64,000 nt of DNA from Platerodrilus igneus. Its lineage: Eukaryota; Arthropoda; Insecta; Coleoptera; Lycidae. Position numbers and translations under genes: made by a program. Numbering within the stretch: the stretch's first letter is position 1; each line of letters starts with the position of its first letter. The notes under the pieces were generated by a model that was given only the letters and a program-made list of their open reading frames with translations, made no database searches and was not told the origin of the DNA. The stretch is taken from the NCBI GenBank assembly GCA_036346225.1, contig JARFIW010000999.1:7869501-7933500 (forward strand), given 5' to 3'. Below, piece by piece: positions 12,346 to 23,281 of the stretch.

Positions 12346-13355
12346 GTAAGTTACTTCAATGGAAAGGCAAGACCAGTGTTTACTATCTATTAATATCACT
12401 TGAAGAACTAATATATGATCACTGGTAGCGGTTCAAGCTATTTCCCTACTAAGCTCAAATAATTCAAGCTAATGTGATTTGGAATATTTTTTCCAAATAC
12501 TGTCTTTAAAAGATCAAAAATATAACCAGTTTTAAAACTCCTATGAAACAAACTGACATAATTTAATATTTTTATTAAAATTTTGACATTGAAAGGATTT
12601 TCATATAATTTCCAGAAACTTAATGGTAATCGGGGATCTGTTGGGTGTGATTAATTTTTGAAAATAATATTAAATATTCTAACACAGGTTGGGTTATTTA
12701 TGTTATAAATTTCATATTCAAAAGCAGTACATAAATTATGTTATGGCTGTAATGTTTTTTTTGAAGCATAGAAAAATTTAGCAGATTGACAATTTAAATA
12801 TGTTTTACACTACTTAAAATTTAAAGGAATATCAACACAATACTCATTTTATACTAAAGATGTCAAAAATTTATGTTCAGACTAAAAACGTGCGGGTTTA
12901 CCATATTTTTGTTTTAAAATTCATATTAACAATTTTTTGTAATTTAAAACCAGTTATAAATAGTATGCTTACAGCAAAGTTTTTTCTAAAATTCTGACCT
13001 AAATGTTATGTCATCTGCACGTTACATATAGGCAATGTCCCTTACTCTTGTCACAAAAATGCAAAAAGTGAAAAACACTAAATTGAACTATCATTTAAGA
13101 AAAATTTAATCAAAGTTATTAGTATCCTGTATGAAATTAATGAATAACATTCAAGCAGAGCTCAAAATAGATATAAATTGTCAAATTTGAACCTAAGAAC
13201 AATCTGACACGACGGCCAAAATAGCGTTACTACTCGAAATGTTTTTAGGTTTCACATTCACAACTTACGTCTACTTAAAACTACACTTTTGAACAATTGA
13301 AGAGCTGTAATAGATTATTCTTGCCAGACCTCTAATAGCAAAATAAATTTCTTAC
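12346..13355. other. Unassigned AT-rich intron sequence
   Basis: This 1-kb part of SLC41 intron 2 runs between the Penelope fragment and the exon 2 donor. I see no repeat, exon or RNA gene. Confidence 0.6.
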
Positions 13356-13552
13356 CATTGATATCGTTGTTGCGTTTTTGAAGATCATTATTTGATCCAA
13401 GAATTGTTGACACAGATATTCGATTCTTATCATTTTCATTTACGTCCATACTTGTTTGTCTGTAGACACCATCTGTACTCTTTGAAACATCCATGTCGTG
13501 ACTAAGAAGTAAGCCTTTTCCTGAATGAGGTGTGTGCAGTACCATTTTTGGT
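13356..13552 (-). CDS. SLC41: SLC41 magnesium transporter, exon 2 with the start codon
   Basis: The exon runs from the acceptor TTTTCATTTTCAG to the donor GTAAGA. The coding part is 13545-13356: ATG plus 63 codons and one extra base, starting MVLHTPHSGKGLLLSHDMDV and ending ...KRNNDIN. It is a hydrophilic, low-complexity cytosolic N-terminus of the kind seen before the first MgtE domain in animal SLC41 proteins. It is not itself diagnostic; the call rests on its phase-1 join to exon 3. An in-frame TGA lies seven bases before the ATG once the upstream exon is joined, which fixes this ATG as the first possible start. Confidence 0.8.
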
Positions 13553-15735
13553 CTGAAAATGAAAAACGTTGATTAACCACTAAACAGACAAATATGTATA
13601 CTATAACAAATGTAAATGTTTTACAAGAAAAATGATCTACAAATGTGAACTATCCAATTTATTTCTGACTGTTTTAATAAATTAATGCAAGTTTTTGACT
13701 TAAATTGTGGTCTGCTAACCATTTTGTAGTCAATAATCTACTTAAATTAAAGTTTCTAACATATTGTGATTAAGATCACTATATTTGTAAACAATTGGCT
13801 CACTTTAATTAGTTTCTGATTAAATTAATTACTTTAAACACATTTTGAAACTTAAGAGTGACTTTCTTCAATTATTGCCCTTGTATACTTTTCTTCAAGT
13901 TATCAAAAACCAGGTAACTGGTACTTCCTTTATGGAATTTAACTTTTCATTTGACTATTGATATACATCGTCCAAAAACTAAATCCATTTGCATAGTTAA
14001 TTTATATGCAGTCACTGATATATCTTCCCATCAGTATTTCCATATAATTATTGGAAAATAGTTCTGTGATAATAATTAAATCAGTTCAAGAATATAACAA
14101 TAACTGAGAAGTTTAATAATGATTGGACAGATGTTAGCAACTAATTAAAATCAGTCACAAAGTAGATCATTATGAGAAATATGGTATATCACACTAGTAA
14201 TCTAGAAGTAGGTTAGTTATCTTGATTTAAGTAGTTTTGTAAAGTTTACCATTGATCAAAAGTAGGTAAGTGATCGGACTAGGGCAATAAATGTGGACAG
14301 AATTTAGTGTAAATAACAGCTAAAGGAAAGTCAAGGACATGAGATACTAATAATAAAGCCAGCAAATACCTGGAAAACCAATGATATCAATTAAAATATA
14401 TAACAAAGTAAACAAATGATCAAGAAATAATCGAAGACGGCCCATCATTGATTTAGATTTAATCGCAAAATAAGTCAATGGGTAAAATGCAGCAAGTGAG
14501 CACAATTAAATCAGACCAACAAGTTTTATCAAAGCTTGAAAGAAACAATAATGCAACCTAGAGATTGGAAAATAGTTCAGAGACAAGAATTAAATCAGAT
14601 CCAAAAATCGGACAATAGCAGCAAAATAGCAGATCAGTGAATGTAATTTGTTAGCTAACAAAGTAGGTCACAACTGAAATAGTTCAACGAATCCAGACAA
14701 TGTTTTTAGAAAATAACGATGCGGTCTAATGTTTGGAAAATAATTCAGTAACAACAATTAAGGCAAGTCACGAAAATAGATAAATAATTAAGAAGTTAGT
14801 CCATCACCAGGAAGAAAGTCGATAGTCTCAATTAAAATAGATCAACAAAGATAAAAAGGAAACCAGTAGCATGGAAACTGATAAGTAATAGCGATTAAGT
14901 AAATCAACCAATTAGGTTGAAGGTTAAAAATTTGGTTAGGTTCACAAGCGTGATCATGGTTTGAAGGAAATAGTGATACAAGTGAATATATGCAAAATAG
15001 TTCAGCGAAAACAAGTAAAATTGTTTGAGAAGATAGGATGAAACAAGGAAGTCGATAAGATAATGATTGGAAACTAAGTCAACTACTGCAATTAAAATAC
15101 ATCAACAATGTATTTCAACAATCAGGAAGCTGGCCAATAATGCATACTGAGGTTTCAACAACAAAAGAAAATGGTACCACTCACATTAAGCAAACAGGGT
15201 CTGCCCCTAAATTATACTATCAAATGTAGTCACAGCTGATGTGAAGAAGCAGTGTGGAATCCACGATGGCGAATAGACCAACGACTAAAAGATTATTATT
15301 CAGTAGAAAGGATAACATTATGGTCATTTGCACCCGAAAGTCAGTCTATAGACACATATGCTAGTATTTCAACTATACTCAATTACAATTAATTTTTCAC
15401 CACGTCTATGCTTTTGCAAATGATATTAATTAAAGTTTATAAACGCTGACAATATAATCGCATTTCATATTTAAATCCTGTTGAAACCTGATGGCTAAGC
15501 AAGAAATGACAAGTAGGTACAAAAAAAAACAACCTTGACATGTGTTAGACTGATACTAGTGGATCTGTTTCTAAATCACCATGAAATATAAATGCACAGT
15601 TTATGCAAAAAAGCCGACCGGTTCTTACAATTTTTAAACTGCCTTGATGATAGACTGTCAATTCACTAATTTCTCATGCATCACTTTCTTTTTTATGAAC
15701 TCGCATGATATACAACTATAGTTGAATAAACTTAC
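13553..15735. repeat. SLC41 intron 1 with a decayed ~85-bp tandem repeat
   Basis: Between about 13,950 and 15,150 the same phrases recur in order: GGAAAATAGTTC, then AATTAAATCAG, then ATCAACAA. Clear GGAAAATAGTTC-type hits start near 14053, 14565 and 14733, with a weaker one near 14,990. The spacings are about 6, 2 and 3 times 85 bp, as expected for an old tandem array. The rest of the intron is plain AT-rich sequence. Confidence 0.5.
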
Positions 15736-15866
15736 CATTAGCTAGTAACAGCACGTGAATAGGTTGAATACCGCCCAAGAGTAGGACAGTTAAATCTGAT
15801 GCTCTATTTGGCCTTCCTGTTTCCGACGCCTTCGTCTCTGGTGAACATCCAGAGATGCAACGGAAG
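15736..15866 (-). other. SLC41: SLC41 5'UTR exon (exon 1 or a later untranslated exon)
   Basis: 131 nt, GC-richer than its surroundings, bounded on the minus strand by TTTTGTTACAG and by the donor GTAAGT. Joined to exon 2, its end ...CTAATG/ACCAAAAATG puts a TGA in frame just before the start codon, so it is untranslated in this frame. Because it has an acceptor, at least one more exon and the promoter must lie to the right of 15,866. I could not find them. Confidence 0.6.
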
Positions 15867-16249
15867 CTGTAACAAAAATATATTTTAATAAAAATATTAA
15901 AAAATTCATAATCACTTTTATAATTTATGACGTAATTTTAAATCAGTTAAATTGTACCCAACATTAAAGCAGTTAATTAAACTCGCATCTTAATCCTAAT
16001 CTTAATTATGTGTACTAAAACACGTTTTGCCGTAAAAGCAAATGTTTTCTATAAAATGCAACCCATTTGTATTGAAAAGCAATTAAAGTTTAAATTAATT
16101 ATCCTGTGTATTACATAAAAACATTTTAACTAAAACAAGTTCTTGTATTTTTCAGAGGAATTGAGAAAAATACGTCAATTTTGTATGGCCTAATTAATAA
16201 AGAAACATTTATTCTAGGAATCAGCCGGAATATTGAAAACCCATAAAAT
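15867..16249. other. No recognisable feature
   Basis: AT-rich sequence upstream of the SLC41 untranslated exon and before the first family X copy. The promoter could be here or further right, but I see no convincing core promoter. Confidence 0.5.
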
Positions 16250-16495
16250 CCATAAAATAACCGATAAAAATTGATTATCTTTTGCATTAGTATGCGACGC
16301 CACAATAACCGTATATGCTTTAGAGTAGGAGGAATCGGGCACGTCACTAATAAGTGGAACGCATTAACGAGGTAATAAAACTAAACGATTTTGAATGCTA
16401 ATAAGAAATTCCTGGAAAATTGCATCAGATAGGTGTGTATTATTTGGAATGGAATCATGTAAACGTTCGTCTATTTTAGGAAATAGATAATTTTG

Positions 16496-16506
16496 TATAT
16501 AAATGG
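16496..16506 (+). promoter_or_regulatory. TATA-like box shared by family X copies
   Basis: TATATAAATGG here, TATATAAAG at 35014, and its reverse complement near 38650-38657, all followed by a GAAGCG/GATCGC-like sequence. Conservation between diverged copies suggests it may be a promoter element. Confidence 0.4.
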
Positions 16507-17339
16507 AAGCGTTTATTAAATACATTTATTCATAAATTCAATCGCGAAAATGGCACATTGAGAAAAGAATTTCGAAGCTATTGTTTTAAAGTATGCAATA
16601 CGCATACTGTAATTAATATTTACCGTGTAATAGTGAATATAGAAGTTAATTTTAAAACGTAGTCTGCGCAAAAATATGAAAATTAATAAATGCAATTATT
16701 TGATCTTGTAATATACAATAAAGATGGGAAATGCTTCGATATAAAAAGCTATTAAAAATTTTATCGAATCAAACCGAAGATGCACATTGGTTTCTAAATT
16801 CAAATGAAAATAATATGAAAATCTTATAAGCTGAGTTGGACGTCAATTTAAAATAAGAAGATATTTAATTACGAATTTGTTATTTAGTTTAAGATAGAAT
16901 AAGTCCTAATCATTTAATTTTTTGTAAGGATCTTTACCAGGAAGTTAGTGTTCAGGGTTTGAAACACTCTTGACCTTTTAATAGATTATCTGTCAAAGAT
17001 TTTTTTGATCAAACAAACCTTACAAGCGTGAGAATCATAACCAGGTAAACTATCCATAAGAGAAGAGATTTAGTTTTGTAAATTTAAATTTAACGAAGGT
17101 ATGGAACATTTTTATAGTTAAGCAAATAAGTACTTGTTAGAAATAATTTGATGTTTGAAAGAAACGATGTTGTAAATGTTCTATATGCTTTTGTATGAGA
17201 GAAAATATTTTATATGGTATGGATGTTTTGTTATATTGCTGTGTTTGACTTCATTTTAAAAAAACTCCGTCGGTTCCGTTGAAGCAAAAGTAAAGAAGGT
17301 AAGTCAACAATTTCAAATTTTACAATTTGCTGTATCTGT

Positions 17340-17428
17340 ATCACAGTACTCTTTTAGTGACGCTCCAACGTGCGGCGTTGTCACAGCATTCCTTTAGTGA
17401 CGCTCCAACGTGAGGCGTTGTCACAGTA
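17340..17428 (+). repeat. Minisatellite, ~40-bp unit, family X copy 1
   Basis: About 2.3 units of the pattern GTCACAGCATTCCTTTAGTG followed by ACGCTCCAACGTGAGGCGTT. Related arrays lie at 35403-35552 and 37618-37752. Confidence 0.8.
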
Positions 17429-17430
17429 TG

Positions 17431-17481
<51 letters not shown>
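17431..17481. repeat. (TA)n microsatellite in family X copy 1
   Basis: Alternating TA directly after the minisatellite, as in copy 2. Confidence 0.95.
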
Positions 17482-17483
<2 letters not shown>

Positions 17484-19090
17484 CTGTGAATATGTAGCTA
17501 TATGCTGCCTAGACGTGGAGAGTCAATAAAAAATGCTTTACATATAAAAATGATCTGGCGTGAGTTATCGTCTTCCTAGCTCAGATTAAATTAATCAACG
17601 AAACTTCAACATGAAAATTATAATATTAAATATTCATTAATAAATAGAGAAATCATTAAGTATTCATTAATAAACAGAGTATAATAATAGCTACATCCAC
17701 AAACAGCTTTCTTCAATACCCATTATCCAAAACGCTTACTTACACACAAGCATTAAAATATACAAATGTAATTTACATCGTACGTTTACAAACATTTTCT
17801 AACTATTAGACACAAATATAGGTTTATACTATTTTTCTGTAATTAATATTCGCAAACCTTTCCTTATATAAGTCTCGCTATGTACAAATTCTTAGAAATC
17901 TCTATGGATAATTTTAATAATCTTTTTTTACCTTCGTAAAATGGGCGTATCTGATTAGGTACATCTACCAATACCTTTTGTATTGATCAAATTAAATCGT
18001 AATCTGATCCCAAAAAATGAAATTATCCATTTACAAAAAAACATCTATATACCAAATTTTTATGAAATTTAACCTACTTAAAATTAATTGAGCAAGCAAA
18101 TGTCCTTCAAAAGATTAAACAAAGATATACTTGCGTTCCTTGTTAAAATTGTTAATTAAATTTCCATGTTGTTTCATTTTTAAAAGTATTTTACCAATAA
18201 ATGCATTGAAAACCATATCATGCATTTACATATTGTATTTTTCTATTTCAATGCATTTGAAAACCATACCATGGTTTTCTATATGTATTTTTCTATTTAA
18301 GTTTATTGTACCGGCTTATGCTTAATTAAAATTGACTGTGGTATTTTATTTCGATTTTGAGTTGTTAAAATTTCAAAACAATTTTACTTTAGACGTCGTT
18401 CGTTATACTGTATAGTTTTAAAATATTTTGTTTTTGACAAAAATCTTAAACCAACGTGAACTTTATTTCATTTATTGACAAAAAGATCGTTCGTAATCGA
18501 CCGATATAAAGGCAATTGGTCACTGACCTATAAACAGACCACTGGTAACTGCTTGTAGTTGACCATTAAACGAACAATCGATAAATCATAACCTACTTCA
18601 TTCCGATTATTTACCGGCTTTTATATCATCAAGATGTTTACGTAATAAATTCTGGAAACTGTAATTTTCTGATTGATCTGATTCATACAAATTGACATAA
18701 TTTCGTTGAAAATCAGTTCATTTTACACGATTATTTTATCTAAATTAGCTATCAGTTTTAATTTATTAAGTAGTAAACATCAGACTATAGTTTCTTAATT
18801 GGTATTTTTACTGAATAGATGCGAAGTGCTTATCTGGGAGCCGGTTATTCAGGGCTATCTTATCTACTCTATTAAGTTGTTAAACCTTATGGTTCTTACA
18901 ATCTCGCTAATTAGAGGTTCATTCATATTATCTGTCACCTGCTTATTTACAATAGTTAATTTATAGGTTTCTGGTGAATGAATTTTAAACATTTGAACAC
19001 TCTAGAACCAAGTACATTTTTCAATTAAAATATAGCATTTCAATCTAAAATACACACTTCTCGTTAAATATTTGCAAAAACGAAGTTGTT

Positions 19091-19934
19091 TGTGTGCCCG
19101 TTTATAGCTCAACCAATTGCTTTACACAACAGGTTTATTATCAATTTTTGTTTGTCTTATCGGTCTCTACACCCCCTTTAAATTATCGTAAAGAATAAAT
19201 ACCTACACTGCCATAATTACAACGGCATACTGCAACGGAAAATATTTTATGCGGCCCAGACTTCTAAAATGTATTTTACCGCGTACATGTCATCTTATTC
19301 TGATCAAATATTGGGCCTCGTGAAGAAGTCACTATCAGTTTTTTTATGACAGAAAATGAAAACCTTGTTACGGTATTTTGAAACTTTCAACTAGTAACTT
19401 CTGTATCTCCTTTTGAAACTATACAATAGGGGGCGGGATTTAAGACCTGTTTACACTTTGACGAATTCGGAGGAAGTGATCGGTAAATCACATTCCGCAG
19501 GTAATATGAATCGTAACTTCGCCAATGATTCGAAATTGTCGGAGCAAATAAATACTCTTCCGTTTAATGTTTTTCATACAGTATTTTAGCTCTATGTTGT
19601 ATGAAGCCCGTCAAAAGTTTTATATCAGTAGATTGTGAGAAATTCTTTATCATATAAAATACATGATGATGCGAGAAATGTGTCTAAAAATACGGTCAGT
19701 GGAATATTAGATTGGAGAAATATATTGAGGAATGCCAACACTAAACTTGGAAATAAATAGATTTCATAACCTTGCATATATTGATGATGTTTATTAAGTT
19801 AATTTGTTCTAGTAAAATTGTAAAACTTAAACTCTTTGATAATAGATGCTATAACATTACAACGAAATAAGTAACAAAACAATACATCAATACTTGAAAT
19901 TCCTTAATTACAGAAGCCATTCATGATCATCATT
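19091..19934. other. No recognisable feature
   Basis: AT-rich spacer between family X copy 1 and the LINE fragments. I see no ORF, repeat or RNA gene. Confidence 0.55.
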
Positions 19935-20239
19935 AGGTCTTCAGTCCTAGAACTGGTTAGACGCGTATCCTCATTGTTTCCTAGTCTGAACCAACCTACA
20001 CATTTTCCTGAAATTTGCACAGTCTGCATCTATCACTATCTGTGTGCGAAAGTCTGATCTCGGTCTACCTCTACTTCTTTATTCTTAGCTCTGCTTGTAA
20101 TATATCCCGTACTATTCCCCAGAAATGTCTTACAACGTATCCTGTCCTTCTATTTCTCATATTTTTTTTGTTTTCCACAGATATCTTTATTCCACTATTA
20201 TTTCTACATTCTATTTGTTATTAACTTTGTTTGTCTATG
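19935..20239 (-). mobile_element. LINE 3' fragment 1
   Basis: Matches 21240-21510 of the larger LINE with many substitutions (shared CTGTGTGC, GGTCTAC, CTTCTACTTCT and TTTCCACA blocks in order). It corresponds to the region after the RT domain. It is a separate, 5'-truncated insertion that ends where the SINE fragment begins. Confidence 0.7.
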
Positions 20240-20385
20240 CTACTGTCACGCACGTTAAAGATACCTACCTTGCCTGGAACGGCAAGGGTTCGGAAAAATT
20301 CTAAATTTCCAGGCAACAAAAAACTCGCCTCCTGGTCAATGTAGTACCTTCTGGTGGAGCATTGGAAATATAAATGCACGGTATG
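20240..20385 (+). mobile_element. SINE fragment, 3' half only
   Basis: Contains the body and tail of the tRNA-derived SINE described at 20669-20968: TACCTTGCCTGGAACGGCAA, then TGTAGTACCTTCTGGTGGAG, then CATTGGAAATATAAATGCAC. The tRNA-like head is missing. Confidence 0.85.
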
Positions 20386-20668
20386 TGAAGAAGGGGTAAG
20401 CGGCCTTTGGCTGTCAAGTTTCCCCAGCACTTGAACCTTTGTCGAATTAATAGTTTTTCCAATTTATCCTTTCGCACAATCAACATTATGTGAAAATATT
20501 TCACAACCAACACCTGTAGTTGTTTATAATAATAATCAGATTTAAGAGCACTTATTTTTTCATCATTGGGTTTTATGTCTTAAAACTGGTTGGATTTGTA
20601 CCTCAGCTTATTTATGTTCTGAGCTAGCCTACACTGTTCCCTGCAATTCTTACAACAGCTTATATACA
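20386..20668 (-). mobile_element. LINE 3' fragment 2
   Basis: Matches 21020-21300, including AATTAATAGTTTTTCC, CTTTCGCACAAT and CTGTAGTTGTTTAT. It is split from its continuation at 20984 by the SINE insertion. Confidence 0.7.
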
Positions 20669-20968
20669 CTACATGTGATTTTTCCAATGCTCCACCCGAA
20701 GGTACTACATTGGCCAGAAAGCGAGTTTTTTTTTACCTGGAAAATATGGAATTTTGCCGAACCCTTGATGTTTCAAGCAAGGTAGGGATGTTTAATGTGC
20801 GTGAGAACACTCACACTCGGGACCTCCATTTTACCTCTCATCCGAACGAGGGTATATTTTTGTGAAAAATGCTCGCCTAACATTTTTCAAGCGGACCGTG
20901 TCGGGATTCGAACCCGAGACCTTGGGCGTAGTAGTCATACACATACCAACTACGCTATGGAGCCGTCG
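20669..20968 (-). mobile_element. Full-length tRNA-derived SINE with perfect 15-bp target duplication
   Basis: A 300-bp element flanked by AACAGCTTATATACA on both sides (20654-20668 and 20969-20983). On the minus strand the head has a textbook A box (TAGCGTAGTTGG) and B box (GGTTCGAATCC) of an RNA polymerase III promoter. The body has the hairpin CCTTGCC...GGCAAGG and a 3' stem CCAATG...CATTGG around a TTCG loop. It inserted into LINE fragment 2. SINEs do not encode protein and borrow LINE machinery. Confidence 0.95.
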
Positions 20969-21806
20969 AACAGCTTATATACAGCTTCTATTGTTTTCTA
21001 ATTATATGCCCTATTTCACCAAGATTCAATGGAATGTGAAAGGGGTTAAGCAGCTTGTGGCTGCCAAAGATCATCCAAACTTAGACATTTGCCGTATTAA
21101 TAGTTTTTCAGTAAATTCTTTCGCACAATTAACATTAGTTGAGAGTATTGCAAAACCATTATCTGTAGTTGTTTATTATAATCACTATGTTTAAGTACAT
21201 ACAGTTATTATTTTTGTCATTAGCTTTTCCATGTTGCGACTGGTCGGAAGCATACTTCTATTGATTTCTTTTCTGAGCTAGTCTACACATATCCCTGAAA
21301 TTCTCACAGCTTACATCTTTTACTATCTGTGTGCAGTAGTCTAACCTAGGTCTACTTCTACTTCTCTTTTTTCCAATTTCTGCTTCTAATATATTCCGCA
21401 CTATTCTCTCATGTCTTTATGTAGCCCATCATCCTATCTCTCCTATTTTTTACTGTTTTCCACATATTTCTTTCTTCCCCTACCATTTCTAGTACCTCTT
21501 TGTTCTTAACTTTGTCTATCCAAGATATCTTCACCATACGTCTGTAGTACCACATTTCAAAGGCTTCTACCTTTTTCTTGTCTGCTTAGTCTACTGTCTG
21601 GGCTTCACAGTCATGCAGTGCTGTGCTCCACTTATATGTGTTTAGCAATCTTTTTCTTGTTTCTATGTTTGTTGTCTTTGAACACAGTAGTTGCTTTTTC
21701 TTATTAAATGTAGCAGGACCTTATGCTAATTTTTGTCTTCTATCTTTTGTGCTTTTCCGATCTTGCGTTATTTGACTTCCTAGGTAAGGTAGCAGTAGTC
21801 CTTAAC

Positions 21807-22792
21807 CTATTGTAAATTTTCGTTACCTATTTGTATTCTTGTTTTTGATTTATTTTCCCCTCTTTTGCATACCAGAATTTTAGTTTTATTTTTGTTAATT
21901 TTCATACAATATTTCCCCGTTAGAATTGTTTCCATTTCATTAAGAGCAGCTTCTAATTCTTCTTTGCTAGAAGCTAATACCACTATATCATCTGCAAATC
22001 TAAGCATATCAATCTTTTGTCCCTGCATAATAATGCCACATGTCTTCCTGCGTTTGACAGTATTTATTGTCTCTTCTATGTACAAGTTAAAAAGTAATGG
22101 AACTAAGGCACATCCCTGTCTCACCCTTTTCCTAATATTTACTTTTCTACTTTCTTGTTCTAATTCTATTACCGCTGTTTCTTCTTTGTATAAGCAATGT
22201 ACTATCCGTTTATTCCTAAAACTCATTTCAATCTTTTTGATTATTTCGAACATTTTTTTCCATTTTACATTGTCGAATGCTTTTTCCAGATCTTCAAATC
22301 CTATATATACGCTTTCCCCCTTATCTATTGTTTTCTCCATTATCATCCTTAGTGCTAAAATAGTCTCTTGTGTTCCGCTGTTTCGTCTAAACTGAAATTG
22401 ATCTTCTTCTTTGTACAATTCTAGTTAATATTTTTGAAACGTGTGCTGCCAAACTTATTGTACTCAAATTTTCACATTTATCCGTGTCTGTTTTTTTTTG
22501 GTATAGTTACTACGGTGTTACATTTGAAATCTTTGGATATCTTGCCTGTCTCATACATATAGCTTACAAGTCGGAATAGACGTTCTGTTAATGCTTGTTC
22601 AGCGGTTTTTAGAGTTTCTGCTTGCACCTTATCCGTACCCGGCGTCTTACCATTCTTCAGACCCTTTAATGCTAATTTAAACTCATCTCTAAGTATAGGA
22701 TATTCCAGTTCATCATTTTCAATGTCTGATTCCTGTACTAATTCTGTTAGTTGCTCTCTTGAATATAAATTCCCCATTTTTATTCCTGCCAT
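21807..22792 (-). pseudogene. LINE reverse transcriptase domain
   Basis: 22792-22478 contains the fingers motif LKNGKTPGTDKVQAETLK. 22418-21807 contains QFQFRRNSGTQETILALRMI, then FEDLEKAFDNVKW (first catalytic Asp), RQGCALVPLLFNLYIEE, and the catalytic RFADDIVVL at about 21985-22000. The catalytic FADD is intact. At least one frame break lies between the two segments. The enzyme would copy element RNA at a nicked target. Antisense ORFs of similar length over this region are shadows. Confidence 0.9.
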
Positions 22793-23145
22793 CCATCTAT
22801 TTTCTCTACATTTTCTATAATTACGTTTCCTTCCGCATCCCTTATATTTTTGCTATATGGTTTTACATCCTTAAAATTCATTCTAATTAATTTGTATGCT
22901 TTGTCTGTCTTTCCTATTTCCATCTTAGTTTGTACCTCTTTGCACTTTTCATCAATCCATTGTTCTTTAGCATTCCTGCATTTGCGAATAATTTCCCATT
23001 TTATGACTTTGTATCTCTGTTTTCCTGTTTCGTCTGATCTATTTTTGTATTTTCGTTTTTCTTCTATTAAATTCAAGATATCCTTTATTATCCATGGTTT
23101 CTTATTTTCTTTTTGTGCATACTCCAGAATATCTCTGGCCGCCAT
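22780..23145 (-). pseudogene. LINE linker between endonuclease and RT
   Basis: 121 residues, Lys/Glu-rich and helical (for example MEIGKTDKAYKLIRMNFKDV), as usual between the nuclease and RT of LINE ORF2 proteins. No separate function is recognisable. Confidence 0.7.
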
Positions 23146-23281
23146 GTCTAATATGGATTTAATGTTATTTCATTTTGTTTCTTCTTCTTTAGTATCAGAA
23201 ATTTTCTCGATATCTTTCAGCAATTCATTTGACTTCTTTTCAAATCTTTCGTGGATATTTTTATCTTTTAGCTTCTCAAAG

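Larger units (their letters stand above)
2876..13355. other. SLC41 intron 2, about 10.5 kb, filled with transposons
   Basis: This intron lies between the exon 2 donor GTAAGA (13355) and the exon 3 acceptor (2876). It holds, from right to left, ~1 kb of plain AT-rich sequence (12346-13355), a truncated Penelope-like element, a complete LTR-flanked gypsy derivative, and ~1.3 kb of plain sequence at 3040-4336 plus two (TA)n tracts. All recognisable elements lie in the same transcriptional orientation as the gene. I see no missed coding exon in the plain parts, though short exons could be overlooked. Confidence 0.75.
16250..19090 (+). repeat. Interspersed repeat family X, copy 1
   Basis: Patchy but ordered similarity to 34900-37480 (same strand) and to 37560-39000 (opposite strand). 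Shared landmarks in order are GATTATCTTTTGCATTAG (16271; reverse complement near 38845), a TATATAAA box with GAAGCG (16496), CCTTTTAATAGATTATCT (16975), the 40-bp minisatellite (17340-17428), a (TA)n tract, and CTTATCTACTCTATTA (18858). No long ORF is present. It may be a very long LTR or a non-autonomous element; the ends are not resolved. The copies are well diverged, so it is old. Confidence 0.65.

Noticed and set aside
16126..16347. Conserved small protein in family X copies 1 and 3
   Set aside because: The LMQKII similarity is explained by nucleotide homology of the repeat, and copy 2 has no matching frame.
21865..22395. Plus-strand frame of 176 codons
   Set aside because: Antisense of the LINE reverse transcriptase, which has real motifs on the minus strand.
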